Source of the DNA: Linderina pennispora
Lineage: Eukaryota > Kickxellomycota > Kickxellomycetes > Kickxellales > Kickxellaceae
Direction: 5' to 3'
DNA: 64,000 nt
Assembly: GCF_002104995.1 (NCBI RefSeq)
Contig: NW_024468260.1
Location: forward strand, 310,001 to 374,000
Shown: positions 1-11,499 of the stretch, in pieces
Numbering within the stretch: the first letter of the stretch is position 1
Layout: every line of letters starts with the position of its first letter
Position numbers and translations under genes: made by a program
The notes under the pieces: generated by a model
What the model was told of the DNA's origin: nothing
Seen by the model: only the letters and a program-made list of their open reading frames with translations
Databases searched by the model: none

Positions 1-2494
1 ATCTTCTTCATCTTGCCCTTCTTGCCGCGCTTCTGTGGCTGCTGCTTCTGCTTCTGCTGGGACGCCTCGAACTTGCGCTCCTCTTCGAGGCGCCGCATTT
101 CCTTCTTGCTCAGCTTGCCCTGGGGCACCTCCGTCTCCTCGTGGTCCTTGCCTTGCTTGCGCTCCTTGCGCTGCTGCCGCCGCTCCTTGGCCGAAATCTG
201 CTTTTTGCTGGAGGTATGCGCTGCAGAGGGGCCGCTATCGCCAAAATCGTCGGCGTGGGCCTGCTCGACTTCGTCCAGGTTGTACTTGCTCCGGGCAGCG
301 ACAAAATCAATGCCATCGGACCTGGCCGGCTTGGGCTGCTTGGCTGGCGGGACCTCTTCAGGAGCGTCAGCATTGATGATCGTGAACTCATCATCGTTGC
401 CAGCAGGCTCCTCTGGTGCCAGCTCAGGCTCATCCTTCTTGGCAGCGCTGCCCTCGAAGGTGCGGCGGTTCTCCTCCATGATCGCCATCCGCTGCTGGTG
501 CGCCTTGACATGGCGCGCGACGCTCTCGTCGTCAGCCAAGCGGAACAGGAAACCAAAGCCGTACACGAGCTGGGTGGGTGGCAGAAAGTGCTTCTTGCCG
601 CGGATCATGAAGCTTCCGGTGGTCAGATACTCGCCAGTAGGCGCCGTCTTGCTGACCTGGCTAGCCTCGACCCACCATGCCGAAGTCACAATCTTGGCAT
701 CCCAAGCACGCGACTGGCACACACTCATGATACCAGCCTGGAACAGCGTCGAGGGCGGGATGGTCTCTGCTGTCTTCTTGGCTGAGGAATCGGCCTTGTC
801 GAGCACCGAGGCAGCCTCGGGCGCAATCTTGTTTTTGACAATCACCGATGCCGCACCGTGGATATCTGCGTGGATATAGGCGTCGCCGGGCTTCAGATAC
901 TTTTTAACCAGGATCTCGTTCTGCTGCATGTCGCGCCCAGCGATCACCAGGTAGCCGTCCGAGGACACAAACCAGGCAAACTTTTCAAACCAGAACGGCT
1001 TGCGCAGCTGGCTCACTGTAGCCGTGATTTTGGTCGCCTTCAGGTCGGCGCGGATCTTCTGCTCCGCCGACTGCAGGGCCTGTTGTGAGACCGCCAGGGT
1101 CTTGGAGTGCTTGACACCGGCTGCCCGCCGCGACGTGTAGTACCGCTGTGCATTTGCAAATGCCGATTGGAAAATGTCAACGTCGACATCCAGTGGGCCT
1201 GCAAATTCCCGCTGCTCATCGTCATCCCCATCGCTGTCCGAGTCGTCCCAGTCATCGGGATCATCGAGCTCCAAAGTGATCTGGTTGACGCCGAGGTTCA
1301 GCTTCTTGATCTGCTCAGCAACCGGGTTCCCCAGATCACGCTGATCGTCGACCAGCTCCTCCAGCTCCTGCCAGTCCATGCCAGCAGCAACCGCCTGGAC
1401 GAATGATCATGATTGCTTGGTCAACAAACTCCAGATTCAACTCGATCCGCCGAGCCTGCTCTTCGGCCTTGCGGTGGGCAAGCTCCAGAGAGGCCACACG
1501 TCCATCGTGCTCAGACTTGATTGCCTCGAGCTTTTTGACTGCGGCAATCTCCTGCTGCTGCACCCTGACCTTGAGCCGCTGGGCCTCGATGTTCGAGAAA
1601 AACACATCCGCTGCGTCAGCAAAGCTCGGGTACTCTCTGTACGGCTTGTTCTTGTGCTGCTCGAACAGCCAGGGGTGGAACTCGTCAAACAGATCCTCTT
1701 CCGGCGAACTATCGGTGCGTGGCAGGAATGTCGTGTAGCCAGGATGCACCCCGTGCCGCAGCTCCTGTGCAATTCCGTATGCCTCACCATAAGCCATCAT
1801 GAGCGCGTCGATCTGCGGCGACTGCGGCGTGAGGTCCATCCCCGTGGCGATGCGCAGCGTTGGGCTGAGCTTGGCGCGCAGGATGACGTGCTCAGACAGC
1901 GCCGGTCCGTAAGCGCCAAACGTCGCCAGGGTGCGCTTCAGGTTGTCCTTCGGACCGGCCTTGGCCAAGAGGTTCACCAGGTCCTGGCGCTGCACCGGCT
2001 GGATATCGCGCGACTCTGCTAGCCCGTATGTCTCGCCCACAGCAAACTTGTCTTCCTCCAAAACGACCACACGCAAAAGCGCCAGGATTCTGTACTGGTA
2101 GTCGGTCAGGATGATGTTACCCGAGGCGTAGAACTCGCATACGATATGGTACGTGCCTTCTTCCTGCGCACCGGCCATGACGGCAAACTCAAAGTCCACG
2201 ACACGGTCCATGCCGATCTGCTTTACTGCTGTCAGCTTAGCGGCCACGCAAGTGCTTGCGCAACTTCATGCAGAAGCTTGACGGCGTAATCGACTTGTCG
2301 CGGGCGTAGTCGGTTGTGTGCAGTCGGATTCCAGACTCCACCAGCACCAGTTCTTTGTGGTCTGGCTCGGTGAATTTCATGAGGAACGTCTTTGAATTCA
2401 CATCGTACACGTTTTGCAGGCGTAGTCCGACAATGCGCTGGTTCAGTGCTGTCACCGTCGCGCACACATCGATGGCTGAAAAGCGCTGCTTCAT
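1..2494 (-). CDS. RQC2: Rqc2/NEMF (Tae2) ribosome quality control factor, 3' end cut by window edge
   Basis: Rqc2/NEMF binds the obstructed 60S-peptidyl-tRNA complex, recruits the Listerin ligase and directs C-terminal Ala/Thr (CAT) tailing. The N-terminus has the family opening (MKQRFSAIDVCATV, then ESGIRLHTT and FCMKLRKHLRGR). It is followed by NFACT-N sequence, a coiled coil, and an NFACT-R block with CQSRAWDAK, SAWWVEASQVSKTAPTGEY and RGKKHFLPP. A Lys/Gln-rich tail runs off the left edge. The start is the ATG at 2494; the TTG 9 bases upstream is not needed. Two single-base insertions break the frame. One is near 2237-2247, right after KHLRGR, where an extra T makes a stop. The other is near 1390, before the GMDWQEL segment. 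Both are read here as sequence errors because homology continues without a gap. The gene is divergent from the Trm9-like gene. Confidence 0.93.
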
Positions 2495-2746
2495 TTTGTT
2501 CAATGGCCGAAATAGAATAGCGAGAGAATTGCGGAAGAGAAGCCTGTCGAACGTCGTCTTTAATCGCTGCGGCCGAGTTTCAGCTCAATCCCTTTTTTGC
2601 TGCGGCACGTGAGTCAGTGAGTGTTGGCCCCTTAAGCCTACAGCGGCCGATGGGCTCAGTCGATTTGAGAGCCAAAAGCGCACCCAAGCTTTTTTCTTTT
2701 CACTTGATCCACACCATATCCCTGCTATCCACACTGCGTTCTCGCC
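2495..2746. promoter_or_regulatory. Shared divergent promoter region of RQC2 and TRM9-like gene
   Basis: About 250 bases separate the two divergent start codons, so both promoters must lie here. I see no clear TATA box. The sequence next to the TRM9 start is pyrimidine-rich (cctgctatccacactgcg), as is common in fungal leaders. The role is inferred from position only. Confidence 0.5.
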
Positions 2747-3459
2747 ATGAAGGAGCCCGTGAAGAAGGACATGCTGGCGCTAGCTTCAGCAGACAAGGAA
2801 GAGCAGTACGTGCACCAGGTTTATAACGAAATTGCCTCGCATTTCAGCGACACCCGCTTCAAGCCCTGGCCTGTGATCGCCCGCTACCTCAACGAGCTGC
2901 CTGCCGGCAGTGTTGGTGCCTGACATTGGCTGCGGCAACGGCAAGTACCTGGGCGTGCGAACCGGCGACGTATTTATGATGGGCACGGACCGCAGCGAGT
3001 CGCTGGTGGAGATCTGTCGGCAGCGCAACTACGAATGCATGGTCAGTGACGGCTTGTGTTTGCCATACAGGACAGGCGCGTTTGATTTTGCCATATCAAT
3101 TGCTGTTATTCACCATTTCTCATCGCCCGACCGTCGGCTGCAAGCAGTGAAAGAGCTGCTGAGGATTGTGAAGCAAGGGGGCACGGTGCTCGTGTTTGCA
3201 TGGGCGCTGGAGCAGAACGGTCCGGCGCAAGTTTGATCCAAGCACTCAGGATGTTTTAGTGCCGTGGGTTGTTCCTAAATCGAGAAAGCCAGAGTGTGAA
3301 GGAGCTAGTGAACCAACTGACGATAAGGTCTACCACAGATACTATCACCTCTTCAAGGAGGGTGAACTCGACCAGCTATTTGTGCAGGCTGGTAGCTGCG
3401 AGCTCGTTGAGAGCGGCTACGACAGGGACAATTGGTATGTAATTGCTAAACGAAACTAG
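2747..3459 (+). CDS. TRM9: Trm9-like tRNA (wobble uridine) carboxymethyl methyltransferase
   Basis: SAM-dependent class I methyltransferase of the Trm9/ALKBH8 type, which methylates carboxymethyl-uridine at the tRNA wobble position (mcm5U). Visible features are [17 protein letters not shown] near the start, the SAM-binding [11 protein letters not shown] (motif I), [15 protein letters not shown], and [21 protein letters not shown]. The C-terminal part is [18 protein letters not shown], ending in [15 protein letters not shown], typical for Trm9. Length is about 235 aa, close to the family. Two one-base insertions are needed to keep frame. One lies near 2912, just before DIGCG, where removing a T gives SVVPDIGCG. 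The other lies near 3220, before [10 protein letters not shown]. With these corrected the protein is complete. It acts in the cytosol with Trm112 in other fungi. Confidence 0.88.
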
Positions 3460-3662
3460 ATATCGAATAGAGTATTGCATATCATTATACTTCACATACT
3501 AAAATGATTACCTGGAGGTAAGGAAATGAGTTGTATACCGCTACCAAGCAATCTTGATACATCGGCAAATACCAAAGCACCTTAAAGACTATGTTGTAGT
3601 AGCATACTTGATGCAATTCTATATCTTTGGCCGGCATAAAACTTGTAAAAGCATCTTATTAA

Positions 3663-5117
3663 TCAGTATACCAAGGATGCAAAGTCGCTCCAAAACTCGT
3701 TTTTGAGGATAGACTTCATTTCAGAGGCTGAGGTTGTAAAGTTGACAAGAAAGTCCTTGCTGGGTGGTGGCGACGGTAGAATAAGAAAATTCGCTGCTGG
3801 GTATGTTGGGTGTGAAGTTGAAAACGCCTGCACACCACTGCCGAAATCTGCATTGTACATCCTAGCCTGGGACATGTTAGTTGTTATTGTAACAAGTTTG
3901 TACTTCATCATGGTTGCAATGAGTGCTCCTGTACTGAAGTCATCGGACTCGAGGAGGTCGATGAATGACCCAATGTACGGAGGTGTTACGTTCGATAGTG
4001 TGTCGCGGATTTGGCCAACTGTGTCGGCAAGCGTCTGGGGAGTGATCGGGTCCACTACACGGTTCATTTGGTTGGTGACGATCCTGTGCACAAGCAGGGT
4101 TTCCGAAATAGTTCATATCCGTCATTCCAAGGCGGCCGCGAAGGTCACAGGCTACAGATACGCAATGTTCACCTTCAATCCTTGCTTTGGCCTTAGTAAG
4201 CCTTGAGAGCCACCCTGGATTCTTTGCCTTTGCCCTCCGCTTTGGCTTGACCATGGACTTTGCTGCCAATTGCGGTCAAAAGGTCGTTTGAAGATACGCG
4301 TGAGCCAGGTGGCATGCATGCAAGCACCTGGCTGCGAAGGTCGTCGAGTTTGTCGCGCGAAATACGGAACAGATGGCCGCGATTGGGGGTTTTTCTCTCA
4401 ATGTAGCTGAGGAGTTTCCCGCGGGTATTAGGTGGGAGCCCGACAAGCTTGTCTGCTATTAGGAGCTTTCGGGTATAGGCCCTGAAGAGTGTATCCTCCA
4501 GCGGCAGGCGCTCATTGGGGAGATATTGGCGAATAGCCGATCGGTCAAAGCAGAATCTGGTCGTTTCCGCAGGAACACCAGCGACCATTGCACGCGTCTG
4601 GTCCGCCCAGCAGTTGAAAAACTCGAAATAGCCATAGCCGTCAGTAACCCCATGGTTGACATTGAGAAGATACAAATTAGCCCGCTGTTATCCCTCAGCC
4701 GTACTACGTGGGTATTGGCGAGCTTGATCATCCCCGTAGCCTTGTCTGGGTGAGCAAAGTCACAAACAGGCACCAGATCGCTGGGCCAAGTTGACGGGCT
4801 GAAGTTGGCAGACTCGATGTCGCAGTAATGGATGTCGGACTGGGACTCGCAGTATCCGGGTAGGTTCAAGGTTTGGCTTGTCCACTACGATCTCCATCCG
4901 GCCGCCGTTCTTTTGCTTGAGATAGCCGGCGAGTATAGGAAACTGCAGCACTGTCCGATAGTAGGCTTCTTCGAGCTCCTTGGGCGGCATGAAGTTCACT
5001 GGTGGTCTCGTTGTTGGCATAGAAGAATACTGTGCGGAGATTGTTAAATGATAGAAATGATTCGAACTTGGTGAGGGCGTAGACCTCCGATTCGATGCTG
5101 TCTAAAAACTGACTCAT
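3663..5117 (-). CDS. BAHD-like (HxxxD) O-acyltransferase
   Basis: Probable CoA-dependent acyltransferase of the BAHD/trichothecene-acetyltransferase superfamily; the substrate is unknown. The catalytic HxxxDG motif is clear as NVNHGVTDGYGYFEFF near residue 145. Later blocks are VACDLRGRL, NYFGNPAC and, near the end, ADFGSG in place of the usual DFGWG. N-terminal sequence PKELEEAYYRTVLQFPILAGYLKQ also fits the family. The total of about 480 aa is normal. Five frame changes occur, at about 5010, 4875, 4670, 4255 and 4090. Four fit single inserted bases; the one at 4670 fits either two insertions or one lost T in a T-run. With five breaks a true pseudogene is possible, but core genes here show the same damage. 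No biosynthetic cluster surrounds it. Confidence 0.72.
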
Positions 5118-5815
5118 GATAAAGCTACTTCAGAAAATGGCGTCAAAGACTATGTGGAATGGCCTACCTAGGATGCGAGTTCCAGCGACGTGTATTTATC
5201 TCACGGACAGCATTGCAGGGACATTTGTTTTGGCTAGCAGCGCCGGGGTGGGTACTTGTTTGTATTGCTGCTTGGCGAATTCATTTGGCACAAGTAATTT
5301 ATTGTCATCCAGGGCATTTATTTACCAGAGTGGCTTTTGTTTCGATGCCAATGAAGGTGTTTGGCTCGATTATGTTGGATTGGGCCATATTGGAATTAAG
5401 TCACTCGATTGAACAATGGCACCGTTACTGATGGCTTGAATGCCAGCATAATGCCGACTCTTCCACGGCTGCTTCAGATAATCCGCCCCTGGCCCTGCGC
5501 ACTATTTTCATTATCTTGCACACTTTGAAATCCAAAAGCTACGGAATATGTCGAGGAGGTATAGGCATGCTGCCACGCTCAGGAATTAGTCGATGGCACG
5601 GCTTTACTGTGACACAGCCATGGGTGTGCTGTTTGGATCGATGGGTGATGCATGCAGACGCTTATGTGGTAGGGTTTGATGATCAATGAATCAACCCATC
5701 GCTTCCAGCAAGCCCAAACGCTCGCTTGGCCAAAGCTTTTTCCTACTGAGGTTTGTTTTCTTGTCACTCCCGAATTCGTTATTTGCTGCCTTTTTAAATT
5801 CACAGTAAAGCAAGA
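5118..5815. other. Intergenic region between divergent BAHD-like and XRN-like genes
   Basis: About 700 bases between two divergent starts. A 90-codon open frame at 5159-5431 (plus) shows no recognisable motif and no GC-rich third positions, so I do not call it a gene. Promoters of both flanking genes should lie here. The last 60 bases before the XRN start are T-rich. Nothing else is recognised. Confidence 0.5.
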
Positions 5816-8014
5816 ATGGGCGTTCCAGGACTGTTCCGGTGGCTGCAGCACGAGTTTCCCACAGCGTGCTTCACAACCACGCGGCTGGACATACACAGCT
5901 TCCAGACCCTGTCAGTCGATCTCAACAGCACACTGCACCGGAGCGCACGGCAGAGCAATGGTGACCTGGCAACAGTATCGGCCAGTGTGGACAGAATTGT
6001 CGACCTGATCCGGCCAAAGCGGCTCGATACTCCTGTCCATCGACGGTGTGCCGCCGCGGATCAAAGAGTGGCTGCAGCGGGAGCGGCGGGCGCGGACGGC
6101 AGAGGCACAGGCGGGCAGTGGTGAGTTCCTGTCGTTTGCGATCACACCGGGGACGCGGTGGATGCGGCAGGTAGAAGCACACCTGGATGAGCACATTGAG
6201 AGAAAGCACAAAATGGACGACAAGTGGCGGCAGGTGAAGGTGGTGCTGTCAGGGTACAGGGATCCCGGTGAGGGCGAGCAGAAGATCATGCGGTATCTGG
6301 AATCCACCAGGGACACGCGGTTCCAGCACTGTGTGTGGTCGAATGACGCCGACACCGTGCTGCTGTCAGCTGGCGGCGCATGTGCCCAATATCACCATGG
6401 TCAGCGAGCGCACACCCAATGGCGTCCCGACATATACGGTTGTGGATATCGACGAGCTGGAGAGCCAGCTAGTTAAGCGGTATGCGCCGACACAAGAGAT
6501 TACTGGGAATATCGTGAGGCGCCAGAAGTTCATCGACGACCTGGTGTTTATGTCGTTTCTGGCCGGCAACGACTTTCTGCCGCCGGCCGTCAACATGCAG
6601 ACAACCGATTCAGATGCGCTGGATCGGCTGTGGCGGCTATATGCCGGCAGCCCGCTGGTTGATATGAATATTCACGACCGTGGTGTGATCAATGTCGACG
6701 CATTCCGCATTCTGCTGGATCTACTGGAGGTCGAATATGAGCAGAGAGATTTCCGCAAGCATATCGGCGTCATGTCGCTGGGATCGCAGCTCACGGCACT
6801 GCGGATTCGGAGGCTGGCATGGGACTCGCAGCGGCACCAGCTGTCAAACTCAGAGTCAGCAACAGCGACCGAGACAGAGGTACTACTGGAGGAGGTGGTG
6901 GAGAAGCGGCCACGGAAGAAGAAGCGGGGTAAGGAGTCGAAGAGCGAGCGGCGGGCACGCAAGGCAGTCAAGCAGAAGCAGGACCTGCCGTTCGTGTGGA
7001 CCGGCGGGATCAGCGACATTTCAGGCCTCGGATACCGAGCTTGAGGTCAAGCTGCTGCCTGAAGCTGCTCCACTGGATGAGATCTTCCCTGTTTATGTTC
7101 CCTTGGGCGAGTGCCGCAGCGAGCCGACGCTGAAATACGATGGCAAGCCGCTGTTGTCACCGATTCTGTTGTCGGCTACGCAGTTCATTACCGATTTTGC
7201 TGCGAAAAAGCCAACAATGCCGGTCTGTGAGATCATCGGGTATGTCAATAGTGGGAAGCTGCGGTGGCTGCAGTCGATGGCACGGGCGCAGGGCCTGGAG
7301 CCCAAGCTGGTCGGCCCATCCGACGTCGAGTATGAGGGGATGTGCCGCAAATGGAAGCTGCAGCGCGCAAGCAAGGCCAGCGATATCCTGCTGTCTACAG
7401 CCATGGTTGTTATCGGCGATATTGACTACTGCCCACCGTCACACATCCTCACCCTGATACACGCGGAAGACACACCCGCCAGCACAACCATTGCGCTGGT
7501 CTCTGACAATGACTGGGATATACTGTATGCAGACGCAAAAACCGAGCACCGGCGGGAACAGGAGCACCACGAGTGGCGGCTGCGGCGGTACATGCAGACA
7601 TACCGCACGGCCGATGCCGCTTTTATCTCCCATTTGTGCAAGCACTATGCACTGGCTGTGGGGTGGACGGCGCAATATTACTTTGCACAGACCGTACCGA
7701 GCTGGCATTATGCGTGGCCGAGAGACATTGAGTCAATGGGCACCGCCCCGATGTTTTCCGACTTTCAGCTGTATATTGAAGCGTTCGCGGAGGTTTGGAG
7801 CAGTGTGCCGCGGTCAGATCAGCCGCCGCCGCTGCCCCGTGAGCACATGCTCAGCGTATTGCCAAAAGAGGCGTGGAAGCTGCTAGACGCCGATGAGCAG
7901 CAGTGGGCACAGATGCTGGCCGGACAGCAGTACTCGGAGAGCGCGCGTAAGGTGGTCAGAGCAAGGATGGAGAACCGGCTGGAGGATATTGCCTGTGTGA
8001 GGATCTGGTTTTAA
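5816..8014 (+). CDS. Short, divergent XRN-family 5'-3' exoribonuclease
   Basis: Member of the Xrn1/Rat1 5'-3' exoribonuclease family. The start MGVPGLFRWLQHEFP is diagnostic. Active-site blocks are all present: VDLN, LLSIDGVPPR (after correction), GEGEQKIMRYL, SNDADTVLL and LAGNDFLPP. The late block GWTAQYYFAQTVPSWHY corresponds to the helical domain of XRNs, followed by MLSVLPKEAWKLL. At about 730 aa it is shorter than Rat1 (roughly 1000) and far shorter than Xrn1, with no C-terminal extension domains. Between the catalytic region and the helical domain, about residues 410-560, is a stretch I do not recognise (around DILLSTAMVVIGDIDYCPPSH). Three one-base insertions break the frame near 6031, 6370 and 7025. 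It could be a lineage-specific third XRN paralogue. Confidence 0.85.
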
Positions 8015-8240
8015 AAGCTGTCGATCACTCAGCCTTCGTGCGTGGGAGCCATGCGCCTGGGCGCACGCAGGCCATCATGCATGCCAGTTCGGCGTTGCAT
8101 TCTGAATGCCACACTTGCATCGGTTTTTTCCGAGGGCAGATGGCTTTAAAAATATATTTGTATGCAGTACGCAGGTCTGGTGTGAGTGCAAAGGGGCCAG
8201 GCGAGGGGGTGGTTCACGATAAGTTACAAAGGGGGCGTAT

Positions 8241-8468
8241 TTAACAGTGGTTGATGTGTTGGTAGAAAATTGTCGGGTTGTTGAAGTACCTCTGGCACTG
8301 GCTGCAGTATATCAACGAGTCGGCGGACTGTGGGCTGGCTGTGCTGTAGACCGACGTGAACTTTGACGTATCGGGGTTTGGCACCCAGACGTTCTGGATC
8401 AGAATATCCTCGGGCTTGACCTCAGGGATGGTAAGCTTGGGCAGGATGTGCTTGCTCTTAAAGGACAT
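8241..8468 (-). CDS. Very small protein with one C-terminal zinc-finger-like motif
   Basis: Predicted 75-aa protein starting MSFKSKHILPKLTIPEVKPE and ending YCSQCQRYFNNPTIFYQHIN, then HC and stop. The end holds C-x2-C-x12-H-x3-C (or H-x2-H), a C2H2/C2HC-like zinc finger placed at the extreme C-terminus. The start is the ATG at 8468; the open frame continues upstream but changes composition. I do not recognise a named family. Its compact coding character and closed finger make it more likely real than chance. Function is unknown; binding of nucleic acid or protein is only an inference. Confidence 0.5.
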   Translation of the reverse strand: MSFKSKHILPKLTIPEVKPEDILIQNVWVPNPDTSKFTSVYSTASPQSADSLIYCSQCQRYFNNPTIFYQHINHC

Positions 8469-9000
8469 GTTTACAGTTCGGAGAAAAAGCGATGTTTTGG
8501 TGAAGGGTGGTGAAGCAAAGGAGAAAAAGGATGGGCCGACTCTTCTCTGGGCTGACCAAAAAAAAAAAGCACTTTGGCCGAACCTCAGCGATTTCTGACA
8601 ACACATATTTTTTCTGACTCGGTGGAATCCAGCAGCGTGGGGAAAAGTAAAATTAACCTGGAGAGACATGGATTTATCTCCTAGTAACTGGGAAAACGAA
8701 ATATTGATATTTCCAGGTCGCCATCGGTAGCGTTCCTTGCATTTTAGACGATTGCGCACGCGCCAGGCAGCGCAGCGCTCAGACGGCATTGGGAGTGGCC
8801 CCTGTACATCGATAGCGCATCGATCAAACATGGTCCCATCGATGGAATGTGAGCAAGCGAGGCAGCACGTGATAGAGTCGAATAAGCCATCCCAGGCCAA
8901 TGAGCACGGCCAAAAAAAGAGTAGTGTGGGGTTTGAAAAAACTTTCGCTCCTCTCCTCTTTATGAAATAAAAGGCAATTTAAATTCAAAGTTTTTGCAAA
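8469..9000. other. Intergenic region
   Basis: Promoter region for the divergent small zinc-finger gene and ankyrin gene. It holds an A-run at about 8560 and AT-rich sequence just upstream of 9001 (atgaaataaaaggcaattta). No gene or repeat is recognised. Confidence 0.5.
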
Positions 9001-11002
9001 ATGGAGGTCGACCAAGAGTATGCTCAGCCTACGCCGGCACTGGCAGCCAGCAGCACATCGAGCACACCGACAGCCGAGATAACCACTACTGTAACACCAG
9101 CCTCTGGCGCGCCTAACGTAACGGTGACAACAAGATTGCAAACTGCGCCGCAGCCGCAAACAGCATCGGCAGTATCGCCAAGCGGATTGGCAATGGCCAT
9201 GCACAACGCGCATATGAGTGCGCTAACGGAGACAGCATATGGTGGGCCTGCGGCGGCGCCGTTTTTCCAGGATAACCCGCACCAGGTGCACTCGTTCATG
9301 ACGGACACGCATGGGGTGAGCCACTACCATCGGCCAAGCAGCATCCACCGCAACATTGCGCATGCGCGGTGGACGCAGCAGATGGCGATGCAGCAAATGG
9401 AGGTACAGCGCGAGATGCACATGATGCACCACCAGAACCTGCAGGCGATTCAGCAGGCACCGCAGCATAATATGGAGGCCCAACACCGTGCAGCACAGTC
9501 GATGGAGATCCAGCAGATGGCGATCCAGCAGATGGAGCTACAGCGCGAGATGAACAAGTTGCACCATCGGAACTTGCAGGCGATTCGGCGGGCGTCGCGG
9601 CAGCATATGGAGGCACAGCATCGCGCGGCACAGCAGGTGGCACGTCGGCTGGCCAACGCGCGGCTCCCGCATATCCAAAATGGGGAGCCATCGATTAACA
9701 GCGACGTGAGCCGCATGCTGATGGCGCCGCTGTTCGACATGCACCGTCGGCCGTTTGCCACCCCTGAGCGTTTCCGAGTGCGACATATGCAGCGGGTTGA
9801 GATGCTGCAGGCAATGCATCAGAGGCCGCGGCAGCATAGGCCGAATAGGGAACAGGGCAAGAAGGGGCCCATCATCGAGGAGATCAACAGCGGGCAGACA
9901 TCTAGAATAGAGAGCGAAGTGGAGGAAGAAAAGGAGGCCGAGGACGAGGACGAGTGGGTGTCGGATGGAGATGACGTGCTGAGCCAGGAGACGAAGGAGA
10001 TGATTGAGCGGATCCGGCGGCGCGCGGCAGACCGCAGGAGGGTCTTCCGCGGAGGCATCTCGAAGCCAACGGCCAGCACCCGGTCGCAGCGCCTGCGGAA
10101 TGCTGCGGGTGCGTCAGGCAAGACCCGTGAAGAGCTGTCAAAGGCGTACAGGCAGTTTATGCGTGACGGGGCCAACGGCCAAGAGCTTGTTACCCAGATG
10201 GGCTCGGGCGACACCTATGCAGTGCAGCAGATGCTGGATGCTGGCATTCCGGTGGACATTGCAGACAACATGGGCCGCACACCGCTGCACATTGCGTGCT
10301 CGCACGGCAACGCCGACACTGTCCGATTGCTGATTTCCAGGGGCGCCAGCGTCAATGCCACCGACCGCATTGGCAACACCCCACTCGCATTGGCAGCTAC
10401 CAGCACGGGAACTGAGTCAGTCATTGCCTTGCTGGAGGCTGGCGCCGACCCGCGTATCGGCTCAGGCACAGTGTCGGCGATGGGCATGGTTCGGTCGCGG
10501 CTGAAGCGCATGCGGGCGGCGATTAGGGAGACGCGTGTGGTGGAGGACGCAGTTGACTCGCAGCTTCTGGAGCGGGCACTGGCAGCTGCCCGTGACCGGC
10601 GGAAGCAGGCAACAATGGTGGCCCGCGAGTGCATGGACATCATCCGCATGCTGCGCAGCTACTCACTGCAGCAGATTATGCTAGAGAACGAGGAGGCCGA
10701 TGCAGAAGAGCCCAAGGACAAGGGAGGAGAAGCCACCAAAGGCGCTGACGAATGAGGGTCTGTCTGATCTGGACGACTTGACGGCGCAGCTGCAATCACT
10801 GGGCATGGCAGAGCAGCCGAATGAGCCGGAGGCGGAAGAAGAGGCGATGCCGGATATTGTTGGTGTTGCTGTTCATCGGGTTGCCAAGAACACGTATGCG
10901 GGCAAGATCGCCCAGGAGAAGCAGGAGGAGGAGCAGATGGATGCATTGCTGGAGAAGTTTTCGCTGCTACTGACCAATGCCGGCGCCAACGGCGATGAGT
11001 AA
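9001..11002 (+). CDS. ANKRD54-like ankyrin repeat protein with Met/Gln/His-rich N-terminus
   Basis: About 665 aa. The central part has ankyrin repeats (DNMGRTPLHIACSHGNADTV, DRIGNTPLALAATSTGTESV) at about residues 420-490. After them come SRLKRMRAAI, ECMDIIRMLRSY and, in the next frame, SDLDDLTAQLQSLG and QMDALLEKFSLLLTNAG. That order and spacing match the C-terminal half of animal ANKRD54 (a nucleocytoplasmic adaptor), so I place it there. The N-terminal 300 residues are low complexity and include a tandem repeat of about 45 aa with the core QQMAxQQMExQREM; an acidic patch follows. One inserted base near 10745 moves the last 85 codons from the main frame to frame +2 and ends translation falsely at 10755. 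Function in fungi is unknown. Confidence 0.72.
9373..9646 (+). repeat. In-frame tandem repeat inside the ankyrin gene
   Basis: Two imperfect copies of about 135 bases encode QQMA(M/I)QQME(V/L)QREM, then a His-rich stretch, NLQAI, and HMEAQHRAAQ. The second copy starts near 9513. Met, Gln and His dominate, suggesting a disordered or amphipathic helical segment. The copies have diverged mostly at synonymous or conservative sites. Confidence 0.7.
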
Positions 11003-11499
11003 AAGCATCTGCCGGGGTGGCTTTTCTGTCTCACCTTGGGTTCTATTTTCATTGGCGCCGCCCCGCGGTTCCCTGTATGTCTCCAGGAAAGCGATGCTGG
11101 CCCGAACACGAATATTTGAATCACCGATGCAAGGCGCTCCTCATATATATTTCGACACTTGTCTAGATGTGTCTTTACTAATTGTAGTTGCTTGTGCTTA
11201 AATTTAATTGCATTATTGGTCTACATAGGGTGGTCGGTAGCGAGGTGGGATATAGCGACGCTGTTGTTGTTGTTTTCGGTACGCCGTTTTTGATTCTTCA
11301 GCGCACTCCGGCATTCTGGGTAGCGCCTCTCATTTGGCCTGGGTTTTGTTTAATGATCATTCCGTTTGTTGTTGGTCCAGTAACACCACATTTCCTGCTC
11401 ACATACCCTGTCCCCAATAAATATCTCTCCTCACCCCCTCACCGCTTACTAATTCACTTACCATATTTCTCCCTCCACCACCTGCACCACCCCTATATC
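11003..11499. other. Intergenic region
   Basis: Holds the 3' flank of the ankyrin gene and the promoter of the next small ORF. The last 100 bases before 11500 are pyrimidine-rich (ctcctcaccccctcaccgc), a leader style seen at other genes here. Nothing else is recognised. Confidence 0.45.

Noticed and set aside
13-879. 288-codon plus-strand frame at the left edge
   Set aside because: Antisense of Rqc2/NEMF, whose NFACT-R motifs are clear on the minus strand.
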